Source: Streptomyces sp. SJL17-4 (GTDB lineage: Bacteria; Actinomycetota; Actinomycetes; Streptomycetales; Streptomycetaceae). Taken from it: a stretch of 64,000 nt of DNA. Numbering within the stretch: the first letter of the stretch is position 1; the number at the start of each line of letters is the position of its first letter. This document shows, one piece after another, positions 1-8,965 of the stretch. The stretch lies in contig NZ_CP104578.1 of the NCBI RefSeq assembly GCF_036826855.1, forward strand, positions 620,001-684,000. The letters run 5' to 3'. The notes beneath the pieces were generated by a model, which worked only from the letters and a program-made list of their open reading frames with translations, did not search any database and was not told the DNA's origin. The translations under genes and the position numbers were made by a program.

Positions 1-114
1 CAGGTCGCCGATGAGCGGCACCACCAGGGTCTGCATGAGTGCGGCCACGATGCCCGCGAGCGCGAGGACGCCGACGACGCCTCCGGGTCGGGCGTCGGGC
101 TTGGTGCCGTCCAC
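1..114 (-). CDS. MFS transporter, N-terminal fragment (cut by window edge)
   Basis: The first 38 codons of a membrane exporter start at a GTG preceded by a GGGAG ribosome site. After a short polar leader comes a hydrophobic helix ending in TLVVPLIGDL, the pattern of the first transmembrane segment of DHA2-type (14-helix) major facilitator drug exporters. The rest lies outside the window. It is divergent from the MarR gene at 240, the usual arrangement of a multidrug exporter with its local repressor. Family assignment is by resemblance of a short segment only. Confidence 0.7.
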   Translation of the reverse strand, partial: MDGTKPDARPGGVVGVLALAGIVAALMQTLVVPLIGDL

Positions 115-160
115 GTTGTTCTCCCTCGATCGTCCACGGCGGTCGTCCACCGTGGCTTCA

Positions 161-212
161 TATGCATAGTGCACATCGATGGGCCCATGCACAAATTGTG
201 CATGATGCATAC
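161..212. promoter_or_regulatory. Palindromic operator between MFS and MarR genes
   Basis: A perfect inverted repeat CATGCACAA-A-TTGTGCATG spans 186-204. It is flanked by related half-sites TATGCATA (161-168) and ATGCATA (206-212). It lies in the divergent intergenic region where a MarR dimer would be expected to bind and repress both genes. The palindrome is seen directly; the binding protein is inferred. Confidence 0.55.
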
Positions 213-239
213 TGGATCACGGCGAGGGACAATGGCCTC

Positions 240-707
240 ATGGACAAGCCCGTGGACAAACCCCTTCACCTGGTCGAGTTCGAGACCATGCTGCTCAGTC
301 GGCACGCCCATCTGTACGCACCCCGGTCCCGGGCCGCCGGTGGTCACCTGGACCGCAGCGCGTACGTCCTGCTGAGCCGTATCCGGATGCACGGGCCGAT
401 GTCCATCGGGCAGCTCAGCGAGGCCTTCGGGCTCGACGCCTCCACCCTCAACCGGCAGACCGCGGCGATGCTGCGCGCCGGGGTCGTGGAGCGCATCCCC
501 GACCCGGAGGGCGGTATCGCCCGCAAGTTCCGGATCACGGAGGAGGGCGAGCGACGCCTGGAGGCCGACCGGAACTCGAACATCGAGGGTCTTGACCGGG
601 TCATGGAGGAGTGGTCACCCGAGGACGTGGCCCGCTTCGCGGCCTTCCTGGAACGCTTCAACCGGGACATCGAGCGGCTGGAGGGGCGCCCCTGGCCGCG
701 CCCCTGA
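240..707 (+). CDS. MarR family transcriptional regulator
   Basis: A 155-aa winged-helix regulator of normal MarR length. Central residues contain the HTH (IGQLSEAFGLDASTLNRQT) followed by a wing (DPEGGIARKFRITEEGE). The ATG at 240 was chosen because GAGGGAC sits just upstream and the product then has normal MarR size; the frame is open further upstream. It probably controls the divergent MFS exporter and itself through the palindrome at 186-204, as is common for MarR/exporter pairs. The ligand is unknown. Confidence 0.85.
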   Translation: MDKPVDKPLHLVEFETMLLSRHAHLYAPRSRAAGGHLDRSAYVLLSRIRMHGPMSIGQLSEAFGLDASTLNRQTAAMLRAGVVERIPDPEGGIARKFRITEEGERRLEADRNSNIEGLDRVMEEWSPEDVARFAAFLERFNRDIERLEGRPWPRP

Positions 708-726
708 GGGGGCGTCACCGACCGGT

Positions 727-1089
727 TCAGGCCGCCGCGCGAGCCCGGCGGTCCACCGTCGCGAGGCCGGTGTTGACCAGGGCCACGACGGCGAAGGCGA
801 TCGCCCCGTCATGGCGCCCCAGCGCGTAGAGGGCGGCCGCCGCGGCACCGAACACCAGCGCCTTCACGGCCAGGACGCCCGCCACGGGTATGCGCACCCG
901 GGCCTTCGGGGCGGCGAAGAGCCCCCACAGCACGGCTGCCGCCGCAGGCGCGGCGACGGCGAGCAGGAGGCGTGGAGCCCAGGCCTCCGCGCTCTCCCAG
1001 CCCCACCACGCGAGGACGGTCAGCGCCGCCAACTCCAGGAGGAACGCCAGCCCTTCGTTGATCACGTACAGGGGGGTGGGGAGCTTCAT
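727..1089 (-). CDS. YrdB (DUF2568) family small membrane protein
   Basis: A 120-aa integral membrane protein with about four hydrophobic helices, starting at ATG with a GGAAGG ribosome site. The opening (INEGLAFLLELAALTVLAWWGW) and overall layout match the YrdB/DUF2568 family, whose function is unknown. It is convergent with the MarR gene and shares no operon. Upstream DNA (1090-1314) holds the amylase promoter and no further gene. Confidence 0.75.
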   Translation of the reverse strand: MKLPTPLYVINEGLAFLLELAALTVLAWWGWESAEAWAPRLLLAVAAPAAAAVLWGLFAAPKARVRIPVAGVLAVKALVFGAAAAALYALGRHDGAIAFAVVALVNTGLATVDRRARAAA

Positions 1090-1210
1090 CGGAGGCCTTC
1101 CTGCGCCGGGTACGCGATCAACAGAGACGACCACTTTTCCACACATCCGTGCGTCCGCAGTTCTGCCTGACCCCTTTACGCGACCGCCGCACGGCGATAC
1201 GTTCCGGCCA

Positions 1211-1235
1211 CGCAAGATGTTTCTGCAACTTTCCG
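1211..1235 (+). promoter_or_regulatory. Possible maltose/starch operator upstream of amylase
   Basis: GCAAGATGTTTCTGCAACTTTC lies about 80 bp upstream of the amylase start. It resembles the TTGCA/TGCAA-containing repeats reported upstream of Streptomyces amylase genes and linked to glucose and maltotriose control. The similarity is partial and judged by eye. Confidence 0.25.
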
Positions 1236-1314
1236 ACAGCGTTTCCATAGGGCTTCGACTCCCGTCCGGGGCAGAGCTCTGCCCGGTGACGCGCGGCCCT
1301 GCCTGGAGATTCGG

Positions 1315-4300
1315 ATGACACGCACACGCGGACTGTCACGAAATCACGGACTGACACGCCGTCACAGACGGCTCCCCCTCCGGCCGTTGGCCGCTCTCGG
1401 GGTCGCCGCGGGCGTCCTCGGCCTGGTGACCGCACCGTCCGCCGGACCCGCCTCGGGCGGTGCCCCGCGCACCGCCCCGGTCGCGGCCACCGCCGAGAAC
1501 ACCGCCACCGTCTTCTACTGGACGAAGACGAAGAACTGGGCGCAGTACAAGCTCCATTGGGCGCCCGACGGCGGTTCGTGGACCACCGTCCCCGGTGTGG
1601 CCATGGAGGCGGCCTGTACGGACTGGGTGAAGAAGACCGTCACCCTCGGTACGGCCACGGGCCTCCAGGCGACCTTCAACAACGGCAGCGGCACCTGGGA
1701 CAACAACGGCGGCCGGAACTACGCCCTCGGCACCGGTGCCATCACCGTCAAGGACGGAGTGATCGCCCACTCCGACCCCTGCGCCGGAACCGAGCCCGGA
1801 CCGACCCCGACGCCGGGGGCGAAGGCCACCGTCTACTACTCGACCGAGGCCCTGGGCTGGTCGACCGCCAACATCCACTACCAGCCCGCGGGTGGCGCCT
1901 GGACCACGGCCCCCGGCGCCGGCATGCAGTCCGCCTGCGCCGGCTGGTGGAAGCGGGAGGTCGACCTCGGCCCGGCCACCTCCCTCAAGGCCGCCTTCAA
2001 CAACGGCAACGGCACCTGGGACAACAACGGCGGCGCCGACTACACGATCGGCACGGGCGTCAGCACCGTACGGAACAACGCGGTGACGGCGAACGCCGCC
2101 GACCCGTGCGCCGCCGAAGTACCCGACACCCAGGCCCCGACCGCCCCCGCGAACGTCACCGCCGCCGCGGACGGCACCTCGGTGCTGCTCACCTGGGACC
2201 CCGCCACCGACAACAAGGGCGTGGCGAAGTACCAGGTCACGCGGGTCGGCGGCAGCGGCGGGACGGTCGTCACCGATGTCGGTTCCACCGTTCTCTCCGA
2301 CACGGGCCTCGCCGAACGGACCGCGTACACCTACACGCTGAGGGCCGTGGACGCGGCGGGCAACGTCTCCGCCACCTCCGCGCCCGCGACCGCCACCACC
2401 GGGGACAAGCCGGCCGGCCCCGGCACCGGGAAGCCCCTCGGCACCGACCCGCGCAAGGACCCGATCTACTTCGTGCTCACCGCCCGCTTCAACGACGGCG
2501 ACCCGTCGAACAACCGCGGCGGCAGCCAGCACACCAAGTCGGGCAACGCGGCCAACGACGACCCCATGTTCCGGGGCGACTTCAAGGGCCTCATCCAGAA
2601 GCTGGACTACGTCAAGGGCCTCGGCTTCTCGGCGATATGGGTGACCCCGGTGGTCCTCAACCGCTCGGACTACGACTACCACGGCTACCACGGCTACGAC
2701 TTCTACAAGGTCGACCCCCGTCTGGAGTCGGCCGGCGCCTCCTACCAGGACCTGATCGACGCCGCCCACGCCAAGGGCATGAAGATCTACCAGGACGTCG
2801 TCTACAACCACTCCTCGCGCTGGGGCGCCAAGGGCCTGTTCACGCCCACCGTGTACGGCGTGCGGGACAGCCAGTGGAGTTGGTACTACGACGAGAAGCA
2901 GCCCGGCTTCGAGTACGACGGCCTGACGATCGACCCGAAGACCGGCAAGTCGTACTACAACGGTGACCTGTGGTCGACGGCCGAGCCCGCCGGCAACACC
3001 TGCCTCAACTGGGGCGAGCCCACCGGCGGCAAGAGCGCCGAAGGGTACACCGTCTACAACTGCCAGTGGCCGAGCCCTACGTCCGGGATGTTCCCGAAGG
3101 CGCTCTTCCACCAGTGCTGGATCGGCAACTGGGAGGGCGAGGACTCCCGTTCGTGCTGGCTGCACGAGGACCTGGCCGACCTCAACACCGAGAACCCGAC
3201 CGTCCAGAACTATCTGATCGGCGCCTTCGACAAGTACATCGACATGGGCGTCGACGGCTTCCGCGTCGACACCGCCGTGCACATCCCGCGGACCACCTGG
3301 AACCGCCGCTTCCTGCCGGCCATCCAGGAGCGGGTGACGCAGAGCCACGGCGCCGAGGCCGCGAAGAACTTCTTCGTCTTCGGCGAGGTCGCCGCCTTCG
3401 TGAACGACAAGTGGAACCGCGGCTCGGTGAACCACTCGGCGCAGTTCTTCACCTGGAAGGAGCGCAAGGAGTACGACGCGGACGACACCAAGGCCGCCCT
3501 GGAGATGTACGACTACGAGCAGCAACAGGGCACGGGCAGCCAGCCCACCTCGACCAACGCCTTCCTGAACGGCAACAGTTACCACACGCCCGACCACAGC
3601 CGTTTCTCCGGCATGAACGTCATCGACATGCGCATGCACATGAACTTCGGTGACGCGTACAACGCCTTCTCCAACGGCAAGGACTCGGACGACAGTTACA
3701 ACGACGCCACCTACAACGTCGTCTATGTCGACAGCCACGACTACGGGCCCAACAAGTCGAGCGAGCGGTACACGGGCGGCACCGACGCCTGGGCGGAGAA
3801 CATGTCCCTGATGTGGACCTTCCGCGGCATCCCGACGCTGTACTACGGCTCCGAGATCGAGTTCCAGAAGGGCAAGAAGATCGACTGCGGGCCGTCCTGC
3901 CCGCTCGCCACGACCGGCCGCGCGTACTTCGGCGACCATGTCGCCGGCTCGGTCACGGCCTCCGGCTTCTCCCAGGTGTCGTCGGCGTCCGGCGCGGTCG
4001 CGACCACGCTGGAGCAGCCCCTGGTGAAGCACGTGCAGCGGCTCAACCAGATCCGCCGGGCCGTCCCCGCGCTCCAGACGGGCCAGTACTCCACGGAGGG
4101 CATCTCGGGCGGTATGGCGTTCAAGCGCCGCTACACCAGCGGGAGTACGGACAGCTTCGCCCTGGTCACGGTCTCGGGCGGCGCCACGTACACGGGCATC
4201 CCGAACGGCACCTACACCGACGCGGTCTCCGGCGACGTGAAAACCGTCTCCAACGGCATGCTCTCGGTCGGCGCACCGGGCAAGGGCAACCTGCGGGTGT

Positions 4301-4353
4301 ACGTCCTGAACGGCCCCGGCAGGATCGGCACGGCGGGCCCGTACCTGAAGTAG
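1315..4353 (+). CDS. Secreted alpha-amylase: CBM25 x2 - Fn3 - GH13
   Basis: A 1012-aa exported enzyme that should hydrolyse alpha-1,4 links in starch. A long twin-Arg/Lys-rich signal peptide (to about residue 50) is followed by two starch-binding CBM25-like modules (about 63-158 and 170-265, each with WDNNGG), a fibronectin III module (about 273-364) and a GH13 barrel from about 381. All four GH13 regions are visible: QDVVYNHS (about 494), GVDGFRVDT (about 645, nucleophile Asp), FVFGEV (about 687, acid/base Glu) and YVDSHDYG (about 804). The ATG at 1315 follows a GGAG site. Monocistronic. Exact specificity (amylase or maltogenic) cannot be told from motifs. Confidence 0.92.
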   Translation: MTRTRGLSRNHGLTRRHRRLPLRPLAALGVAAGVLGLVTAPSAGPASGGAPRTAPVAATAENTATVFYWTKTKNWAQYKLHWAPDGGSWTTVPGVAMEAACTDWVKKTVTLGTATGLQATFNNGSGTWDNNGGRNYALGTGAITVKDGVIAHSDPCAGTEPGPTPTPGAKATVYYSTEALGWSTANIHYQPAGGAWTTAPGAGMQSACAGWWKREVDLGPATSLKAAFNNGNGTWDNNGGADYTIGTGVSTVRNNAVTANAADPCAAEVPDTQAPTAPANVTAAADGTSVLLTWDPATDNKGVAKYQVTRVGGSGGTVVTDVGSTVLSDTGLAERTAYTYTLRAVDAAGNVSATSAPATATTGDKPAGPGTGKPLGTDPRKDPIYFVLTARFNDGDPSNNRGGSQHTKSGNAANDDPMFRGDFKGLIQKLDYVKGLGFSAIWVTPVVLNRSDYDYHGYHGYDFYKVDPRLESAGASYQDLIDAAHAKGMKIYQDVVYNHSSRWGAKGLFTPTVYGVRDSQWSWYYDEKQPGFEYDGLTIDPKTGKSYYNGDLWSTAEPAGNTCLNWGEPTGGKSAEGYTVYNCQWPSPTSGMFPKALFHQCWIGNWEGEDSRSCWLHEDLADLNTENPTVQNYLIGAFDKYIDMGVDGFRVDTAVHIPRTTWNRRFLPAIQERVTQSHGAEAAKNFFVFGEVAAFVNDKWNRGSVNHSAQFFTWKERKEYDADDTKAALEMYDYEQQQGTGSQPTSTNAFLNGNSYHTPDHSRFSGMNVIDMRMHMNFGDAYNAFSNGKDSDDSYNDATYNVVYVDSHDYGPNKSSERYTGGTDAWAENMSLMWTFRGIPTLYYGSEIEFQKGKKIDCGPSCPLATTGRAYFGDHVAGSVTASGFSQVSSASGAVATTLEQPLVKHVQRLNQIRRAVPALQTGQYSTEGISGGMAFKRRYTSGSTDSFALVTVSGGATYTGIPNGTYTDAVSGDVKTVSNGMLSVGAPGKGNLRVYVLNGPGRIGTAGPYLK

Positions 4354-4392
4354 TCGAACGCCTGACCGGGCACGGGCTGTAGCATCCGGCGC

Positions 4393-4782
4393 ATGATCAG
4401 CGAGGGGTGGCGGGCCGCCATCGGCTCCGTGGGGGCGAGCGCGATCTGCTGGGGTGCGGCGGGCGCGGTCCACATGGTGCCCGAGCAGCACAGCCGCGGC
4501 ACCAGGGGTGGGGTCGGCTGGAGCCTCCCCGAGGGTGGCGGTTGGTACGAGTTCGCGGCGTTCGCCGGGCTCATCGTGACCCTCTACTCCGTGCCCGGAC
4601 TGCTGCGCCGCGCGGCCTGGTGGCCCTCGCTGAGCCTGAGCTTCGGCACCGGGATCGGCATCGTCACGGTCCTGGCGCTGGGGCAGGGGACGCGGTACTG
4701 GGTCGCCGCCGCGATCATGGCGGCGGTCGGGATCGCGCCCCCTGTCGTCAACCGGCGCTGGGGGCGCCACCACCCCGTCTGA
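4393..4782 (+). CDS. Small hypothetical membrane protein
   Basis: A 129-aa protein with four hydrophobic stretches (around residues 8-27, 50-70, 78-95 and 104-120), hence probably a four-helix membrane protein. No family was recognised. It follows the amylase by about 40 bp and might be read through from it, but its ribosome site is weak. Codon usage on this strand fits a real gene better than the opposite-strand alternatives. Confidence 0.55.
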   Translation: MISEGWRAAIGSVGASAICWGAAGAVHMVPEQHSRGTRGGVGWSLPEGGGWYEFAAFAGLIVTLYSVPGLLRRAAWWPSLSLSFGTGIGIVTVLALGQGTRYWVAAAIMAAVGIAPPVVNRRWGRHHPV

Positions 4783-4811
4783 GCCGGCACCTTCACCCCG
4801 GCCGGCTCGCG

Positions 4812-5378
4812 CTACCCCAGCGGGGTGCGGTGCAGGGTGACGAGCAGGCGCCAGATCTGGTGGGCGATCCGGTCGGAGTCACCCTCCACCAGGCCGTGCA
4901 GCCAGTCGGCGAGGACACCGGCGAAGGTCGCGGCCACGGCCGAGGCGATCAGTTCCGGCTCGGGGGCACCGGCCAGGCTGCGCTCGTGGAAGCTGCGGGC
5001 CCGCAGGTCCTCATGGAGCACGAGGCCGAGCGGTCCGCCGCCGCCCGGGCGCAGCAGGGTGCGGTAGAGGCCCGCGTGCGGGGCGAGTTCGGCGAGGAAG
5101 TCGAGCAGCGCGGGCGGCGGGGTCGCCGGGTCGGGGGTGCCGCGCCAGGCGTGCAGGGCGTCCACCGCGTCGCGGACGACGTCGGCACAGGCGTCGACGG
5201 CGAGTGCCTCCAGGTCGCTGTAGTGCACGTAGAAGGTGGCGCGGCCGACGCCGGCCCGGCGTACGAGCGTGGCGATGGTGACGTCGGCGAGCGGGTGCTC
5301 GGCGCACTCGTCGAAGAGTGCCTGTCGCAGCTTGGCCCGTGTCCTGGCCGCCCGGGGGTCTCCGGGTGTCGCGGTCAC
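4812..5378 (-). CDS. TetR family transcriptional regulator
   Basis: A 188-aa repressor with an N-terminal TetR HTH (VTIATLVRRAGVGRATFYVHY, around residues 33-53) and a helical ligand-binding domain. Its GTG start lies 7 bp after the DUF1304 stop and has no strong ribosome site, so translation is likely coupled. It probably autoregulates this two-gene operon through the nested palindromes at 5777-5823. The inducer is unknown. Confidence 0.88.
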   Translation of the reverse strand: MTATPGDPRAARTRAKLRQALFDECAEHPLADVTIATLVRRAGVGRATFYVHYSDLEALAVDACADVVRDAVDALHAWRGTPDPATPPPALLDFLAELAPHAGLYRTLLRPGGGGPLGLVLHEDLRARSFHERSLAGAPEPELIASAVAATFAGVLADWLHGLVEGDSDRIAHQIWRLLVTLHRTPLG

Positions 5379-5385
5379 GGCCGGG

Positions 5386-5748
5386 TCACCGGCTCAGCAG
5401 GACGGCGCCGAGGGCGAGCGCTCCCGGGAGTGCCTGGGCGACCAGGATGCGGCGGTTGGCGGTGAGACCGCCGTAGAGACCGGCGATGACGACGCAGCCG
5501 AGGAAGAAGACCTGGACCCGGAAGCCGGTCGGGTCGTCGGCGATCAGGCCCCAGACGAGTCCGGCGGCGAGAAAGCCGTTGTAGAGGCCCTGGTTCGCGG
5601 CGAGCGGTGCGGTGGCGCGGGCCATGTCGGCGTCGAAGCCGGAGAGGCCGCGTCCCGGCTTCTTCTCCCACAGGAACATCTCCAGAACAAGGATGTACGC
5701 GTGCAGGGCGGCCACCAGGCCCACCAGCACGTTCGCCGTCGTCTCCAC
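5386..5748 (-). CDS. DUF1304 family membrane protein
   Basis: A 120-aa four-helix membrane protein. AALHAYILVLEMFLWE near the N-terminus and the NQGLYNGFLAAGL segment mark the DUF1304 family, often found beside TetR or MarR regulators but without known function. GTG start with GAGGAG six bases upstream. First gene of the operon with the TetR gene. Confidence 0.82.
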   Translation of the reverse strand: METTANVLVGLVAALHAYILVLEMFLWEKKPGRGLSGFDADMARATAPLAANQGLYNGFLAAGLVWGLIADDPTGFRVQVFFLGCVVIAGLYGGLTANRRILVAQALPGALALGAVLLSR

Positions 5749-5776
5749 CGTCGTCTCCTCGCGTTCACCGCCCGGG

Positions 5777-5823
5777 ATTTCCTGGACAGATGTCCACTAT
5801 ACATGGACAGCTGTCCAGGAAAT
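5777..5823. promoter_or_regulatory. Nested palindromic operator for the DUF1304-TetR operon
   Basis: The outer arms ATTTCCTGGACAG (5777-5789) and CTGTCCAGGAAAT (5811-5823) are perfect inverted repeats. Inside are two further palindromes, TGGACAGATGTCCA (5783-5796) and TGGACAGCTGTCCA (5804-5817), separated by CTATACA, which on the minus strand gives a TATAGT-like -10. A lone half-site TTGGACAG follows near 5864. Two TetR dimers could sit on either side of the -10. Confidence 0.7.
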
Positions 5824-5972
5824 CGCCTCGTTCGGTCAACAGTGCGTAACGCGAACGGGCTTCTTGGACAGAATGCTTCCTTCCGCCTCGCGACTCTGGG
5901 ATCTTGCGTCCACCCCACACATCACAGGGCCCGGCGGGCGCCACCCGCGCCACCGGGTCATCGGAGGACGCA

Positions 5973-7799
5973 TTGTTTTCCCTCATATCCAGCCGGTTGA
6001 GAACGTCGGCCATGGCCGCCGCGGCGCTCGGTACGACCGTGGCGCTCGCCGCTCCCGCAGGATTCGCCCAGGCAGCACCGACCGACACGGAGCCCGTCGC
6101 GGCCCGTTCGGCGGGGGCGACGCAGAGCACCAGCACGACGACACCGGCAGCGGCTCCGGCCGCCTGGGCCGCGGGCACCCGCGCGTACCTGGTGATCACG
6201 GCACCCGGCGGCACCTCGGCGGTCAGCGGCGCGGTGACGAGCAACGGCGGTTCGGTCTTCGCCACTTATGACGCGATCGGCGTGATCGTGGCGCACTCGA
6301 CGTCCGCGTCGTTCGCCTCGGCGATGCGCACGGTCGGCGGCGTCCAGCAGGTCGGGGCGACCCGCACCTCGGACGTCCCCGCCGACGCCTACAACCCGGC
6401 GCTCCCGGCCAACCCCGCGCAGTCGACGACCACGCTCACGGAGTCGAACCGCTGGGACATGACGCAGATCAAGGCCGAGCAGGCCTGGGCGGTCACCACC
6501 GGTTCGGCGACCGTGAAGGTCGGCATCCTCGACACCGGCGTGGACGACCAGCACCAGGACATCGCGCCGAACTTCAACGCCGCCGACTCGGCCTCCTGCG
6601 CCTACGGCAAGGCGGACACCCGCGCGGGCGCCTGGCGTGACGTCGGCACCCACGGCACGCACGTCGCCGGCACCGTCGCGGCCGCCAAGAACGGCAAGGG
6701 CGTCATCGGCGTCGCGCCGGGCGTGAAGATCTCCTCCGTCCGCATCGCGGAGCCGTCCAGCAGCCTGTTCTTCGCGGAGAACACGATCTGCGGCTTCATG
6801 TGGGCCGGTGACCACGGCTTCAAGGTCACCAACAACAGCTACTACACGGACCCGTGGCAGTTCAACTGCCCGGACAACGTGGACCAGGGCGCCATCATCG
6901 AGGGTGTCCGCCGGGCCCAGGAGTACGCCGAGGGCAAGGGATCGCTCCAGGTCGCCGCCGCCGGCAACTCCAACTACGACCTGGCGAACAAGACGACCGA
7001 CTCCGAGTCCCCCAACGACTCGACCCCGGTCACCCGCACCATCACCAACGCCTGCATCGACATCCCGACGGAGCTCCCGGGCGTCGTGACCGTCGCCGCG
7101 CAGGGCAACGGCGGCGCCAAGGCCTCGTACTCGAACTTCGGCAACGGCGTGATCGACATCGCGGCCCCCGGCGGCGACGGCGCCTCCGGCGTCTACTCGA
7201 CGCTCCCGGGCGGCAAGTACGGCAACATGAACGGCACGTCGATGGCGTCCCCGCACGTGGCGGGCGTCGCGGCGCTGATCGCGAGCACGAACCCCTCGTT
7301 CACCCCGGCGCAGATCCGGGACCAGCTGGGCGTCCAGGCCACGGACCGCGCGTGCCCCTCGGACACCCGCTGCAAGGGCACCACGACCAAGAACGGCTTC
7401 TTCGGCGAGGGCGCGGTCGACGCCCTGAAGGCCGTCGGGGGCACCACTCCGCCGCCCGGCAAGTACTTCGAGAACCTCACCGATGTCGCGATCGCCGACA
7501 ACGCCACGGTGGAGAGCCCGATCACGGTCAGCGGCGTGACGGGCAACGCGCCGGCCACGCTCAAGGTGGGCGTGGACGTCAAGCACACCTACATCGGTGA
7601 CCTGAAGGTCGATCTGGTGGCGCCGGACGGCACCGTCTACACGGTCCACAACCGGGCCGGCGGCGGCACGGACAACCTCGTCCAGACGTTCACGGTCAAC
7701 GCCTCGGCGGAGGTCGCGAACGGTGTCTGGAAGCTCCGGGTGAACGACAACGCGAGCCAGGACACGGGCAGGATCGACGCCTGGAACCTGACCTTCTGA
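5973..7799 (+). CDS. Secreted S8 (subtilisin) serine protease with P-like C-domain
   Basis: A 608-aa exported protease. A TTG start is chosen because GGAGG lies just upstream and a signal peptide (AAAALGTTVALAAPAGFAQA) follows directly. A pro-region (to about residue 150) precedes the catalytic domain: Asp187 in ILDTG, His230 in HGTHVAG, oxyanion Asn in AAAGNS and Ser423 in GTSMASPH. The last 110 or so residues form a proprotein-convertase P-like beta domain (YIGDLKVDLVAPDGT, GRIDAWNLTF), common in secreted actinobacterial subtilases. Monocistronic, with a strong terminator after it. Confidence 0.92.
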   Translation: MFSLISSRLRTSAMAAAALGTTVALAAPAGFAQAAPTDTEPVAARSAGATQSTSTTTPAAAPAAWAAGTRAYLVITAPGGTSAVSGAVTSNGGSVFATYDAIGVIVAHSTSASFASAMRTVGGVQQVGATRTSDVPADAYNPALPANPAQSTTTLTESNRWDMTQIKAEQAWAVTTGSATVKVGILDTGVDDQHQDIAPNFNAADSASCAYGKADTRAGAWRDVGTHGTHVAGTVAAAKNGKGVIGVAPGVKISSVRIAEPSSSLFFAENTICGFMWAGDHGFKVTNNSYYTDPWQFNCPDNVDQGAIIEGVRRAQEYAEGKGSLQVAAAGNSNYDLANKTTDSESPNDSTPVTRTITNACIDIPTELPGVVTVAAQGNGGAKASYSNFGNGVIDIAAPGGDGASGVYSTLPGGKYGNMNGTSMASPHVAGVAALIASTNPSFTPAQIRDQLGVQATDRACPSDTRCKGTTTKNGFFGEGAVDALKAVGGTTPPPGKYFENLTDVAIADNATVESPITVSGVTGNAPATLKVGVDVKHTYIGDLKVDLVAPDGTVYTVHNRAGGGTDNLVQTFTVNASAEVANGVWKLRVNDNASQDTGRIDAWNLTF

Positions 7800-7830
7800 C
7801 ACTGCCGTTCCGACACGGCGTGACCCCTTG

Positions 7831-7863
7831 ACGGGGCCGGAACCCACGGGGTTCCGGCCCCGT
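7831..7863 (+). terminator. Rho-independent-like terminator after S8 protease
   Basis: A perfect 15-bp stem (ACGGGGCCGGAACCC and its complement) with a 3-nt ACG loop, followed by TTTCG, 31 bp after the protease stop. Confidence 0.8.
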
Positions 7864-7940
7864 TTCGCGTACCCGCGGGAAAAAGTCCGCACCGAGGGGT
7901 AGGCCCACCGGGTCCCCTTGTTATACGTTCCGTCCAACAA

Positions 7941-7967
7941 GCTTGCTAGACGCACAGTCTAATAAGC
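7941..7967. promoter_or_regulatory. Inverted repeat upstream of AurF-like operon
   Basis: GCTTGCTAGAC-N5-GTCTAATAAGC, with 9 of 11 arm positions matching, lies 40-65 bp before the oxygenase start. The TAGAC-N5-GTCTA core is typical of TetR-family operators, but no TetR gene is adjacent, so a regulator encoded elsewhere is implied. Confidence 0.5.
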
Positions 7968-8005
7968 GTTCGAGCCGCCGATCGCGCGATCCAAGGAGCC
8001 GCACC

Positions 8006-8917
8006 ATGGCAAGCAGCACCGTTCGCCCGGAGAACGAGGGTCGGTTCGACAGCTCCACGGCCGAGCGGCTGCTCGGGTCGGCCGCGAAGCTGTCGTACGA
8101 CCCCGCCGTCGAGGTCGACTGGGACACCCCCCTCGACAAGGACTTCCACGGCCAGAGCCCCGAGTGGAACTCCCTCTACGGCACGGCCTACTGGAACGAG
8201 ATGACCGAGGAGCAGCGCAAGGAGCTGACCCGCCAGGAGACCGCCTCGGTCGCCAGCACCGGCATCTGGTTCGAGATGATCCTCCAGCAGATGGTGCTCC
8301 GCGACATCTACCTGATGGACCACACCGACCCCCGGTTCCAGTGGGCCCTCACCGAGATCGCCGACGAGTGCCGGCACTCCATCATGTTCGCCCGCGGCTC
8401 CCAGAAGCTCGGCGCGCCCGCGTACCGGCCCAAGCGGGCCGTGCTCGAACTCGGGCGCTTCATGAAGACCGTCGGCTTCGGCGAGGCCGCGTACGCCGGA
8501 ATCCTCGTCGCCGAGGAGGTCCTCGACGTCATGCAGCGCGACTGGATGCGCGACGAGCGGGTCGTCCCCTTCGTCCGCACCATCAGCAACATCCATGTCG
8601 TCGAGGAGTCCCGGCACATGAAGTTCGCCCGGGACGAGACGCGCCGCGCCCTCGCCCGCGCGAGCAGGGCCCGCCGGCACTTCCAGGCCCTCGTCGTGGC
8701 CATCGCCGCGTACTACATCATCACCAGCCTGGTGAACCCGGAGGTGTACGTACGGGCCGGACTCGACCCCGAGCGGGCCCGCCGCGAGGCGGCCGCCAAC
8801 GAGCACTACAAGGCACAGCTGCGCGCCAGTTGCTCCGGACTCATGGAGTTCCTGGCCGACGTCGGGATGCTGACCCGGCCCGCGCTCCTCTTCTACCAGC
8901 GCGCCCACCTCGTCTGA
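8006..8917 (+). CDS. AurF-like diiron N-oxygenase family protein
   Basis: A 303-aa helical protein. Two ferritin-like diiron motifs, DECRHSIMFARG and VEESRHMKFARDE (each E-x2-H), match the AurF / DUF3066 family, which includes p-aminobenzoate N-oxygenase. The ATG follows AAGGAG. The next gene, 48 bp on, encodes a ferredoxin-flavin reductase that could feed electrons to the diiron centre. The substrate is unknown. Many Streptomyces carry such homologues outside antibiotic clusters, and no biosynthetic partner is seen here. Confidence 0.82.
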   Translation: MASSTVRPENEGRFDSSTAERLLGSAAKLSYDPAVEVDWDTPLDKDFHGQSPEWNSLYGTAYWNEMTEEQRKELTRQETASVASTGIWFEMILQQMVLRDIYLMDHTDPRFQWALTEIADECRHSIMFARGSQKLGAPAYRPKRAVLELGRFMKTVGFGEAAYAGILVAEEVLDVMQRDWMRDERVVPFVRTISNIHVVEESRHMKFARDETRRALARASRARRHFQALVVAIAAYYIITSLVNPEVYVRAGLDPERARREAAANEHYKAQLRASCSGLMEFLADVGMLTRPALLFYQRAHLV

Positions 8918-8965
8918 CCCCTCCGAGCCGAGCCCCTCCGAGAAGAGCAGAGCAGAGCCGACGAC

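Noticed and set aside
1336..4773. A very long minus-strand frame opposite the amylase gene
   Set aside because: Low-complexity shadow of high-GC coding DNA; no start with ribosome site, and the plus strand has full GH13 motifs.
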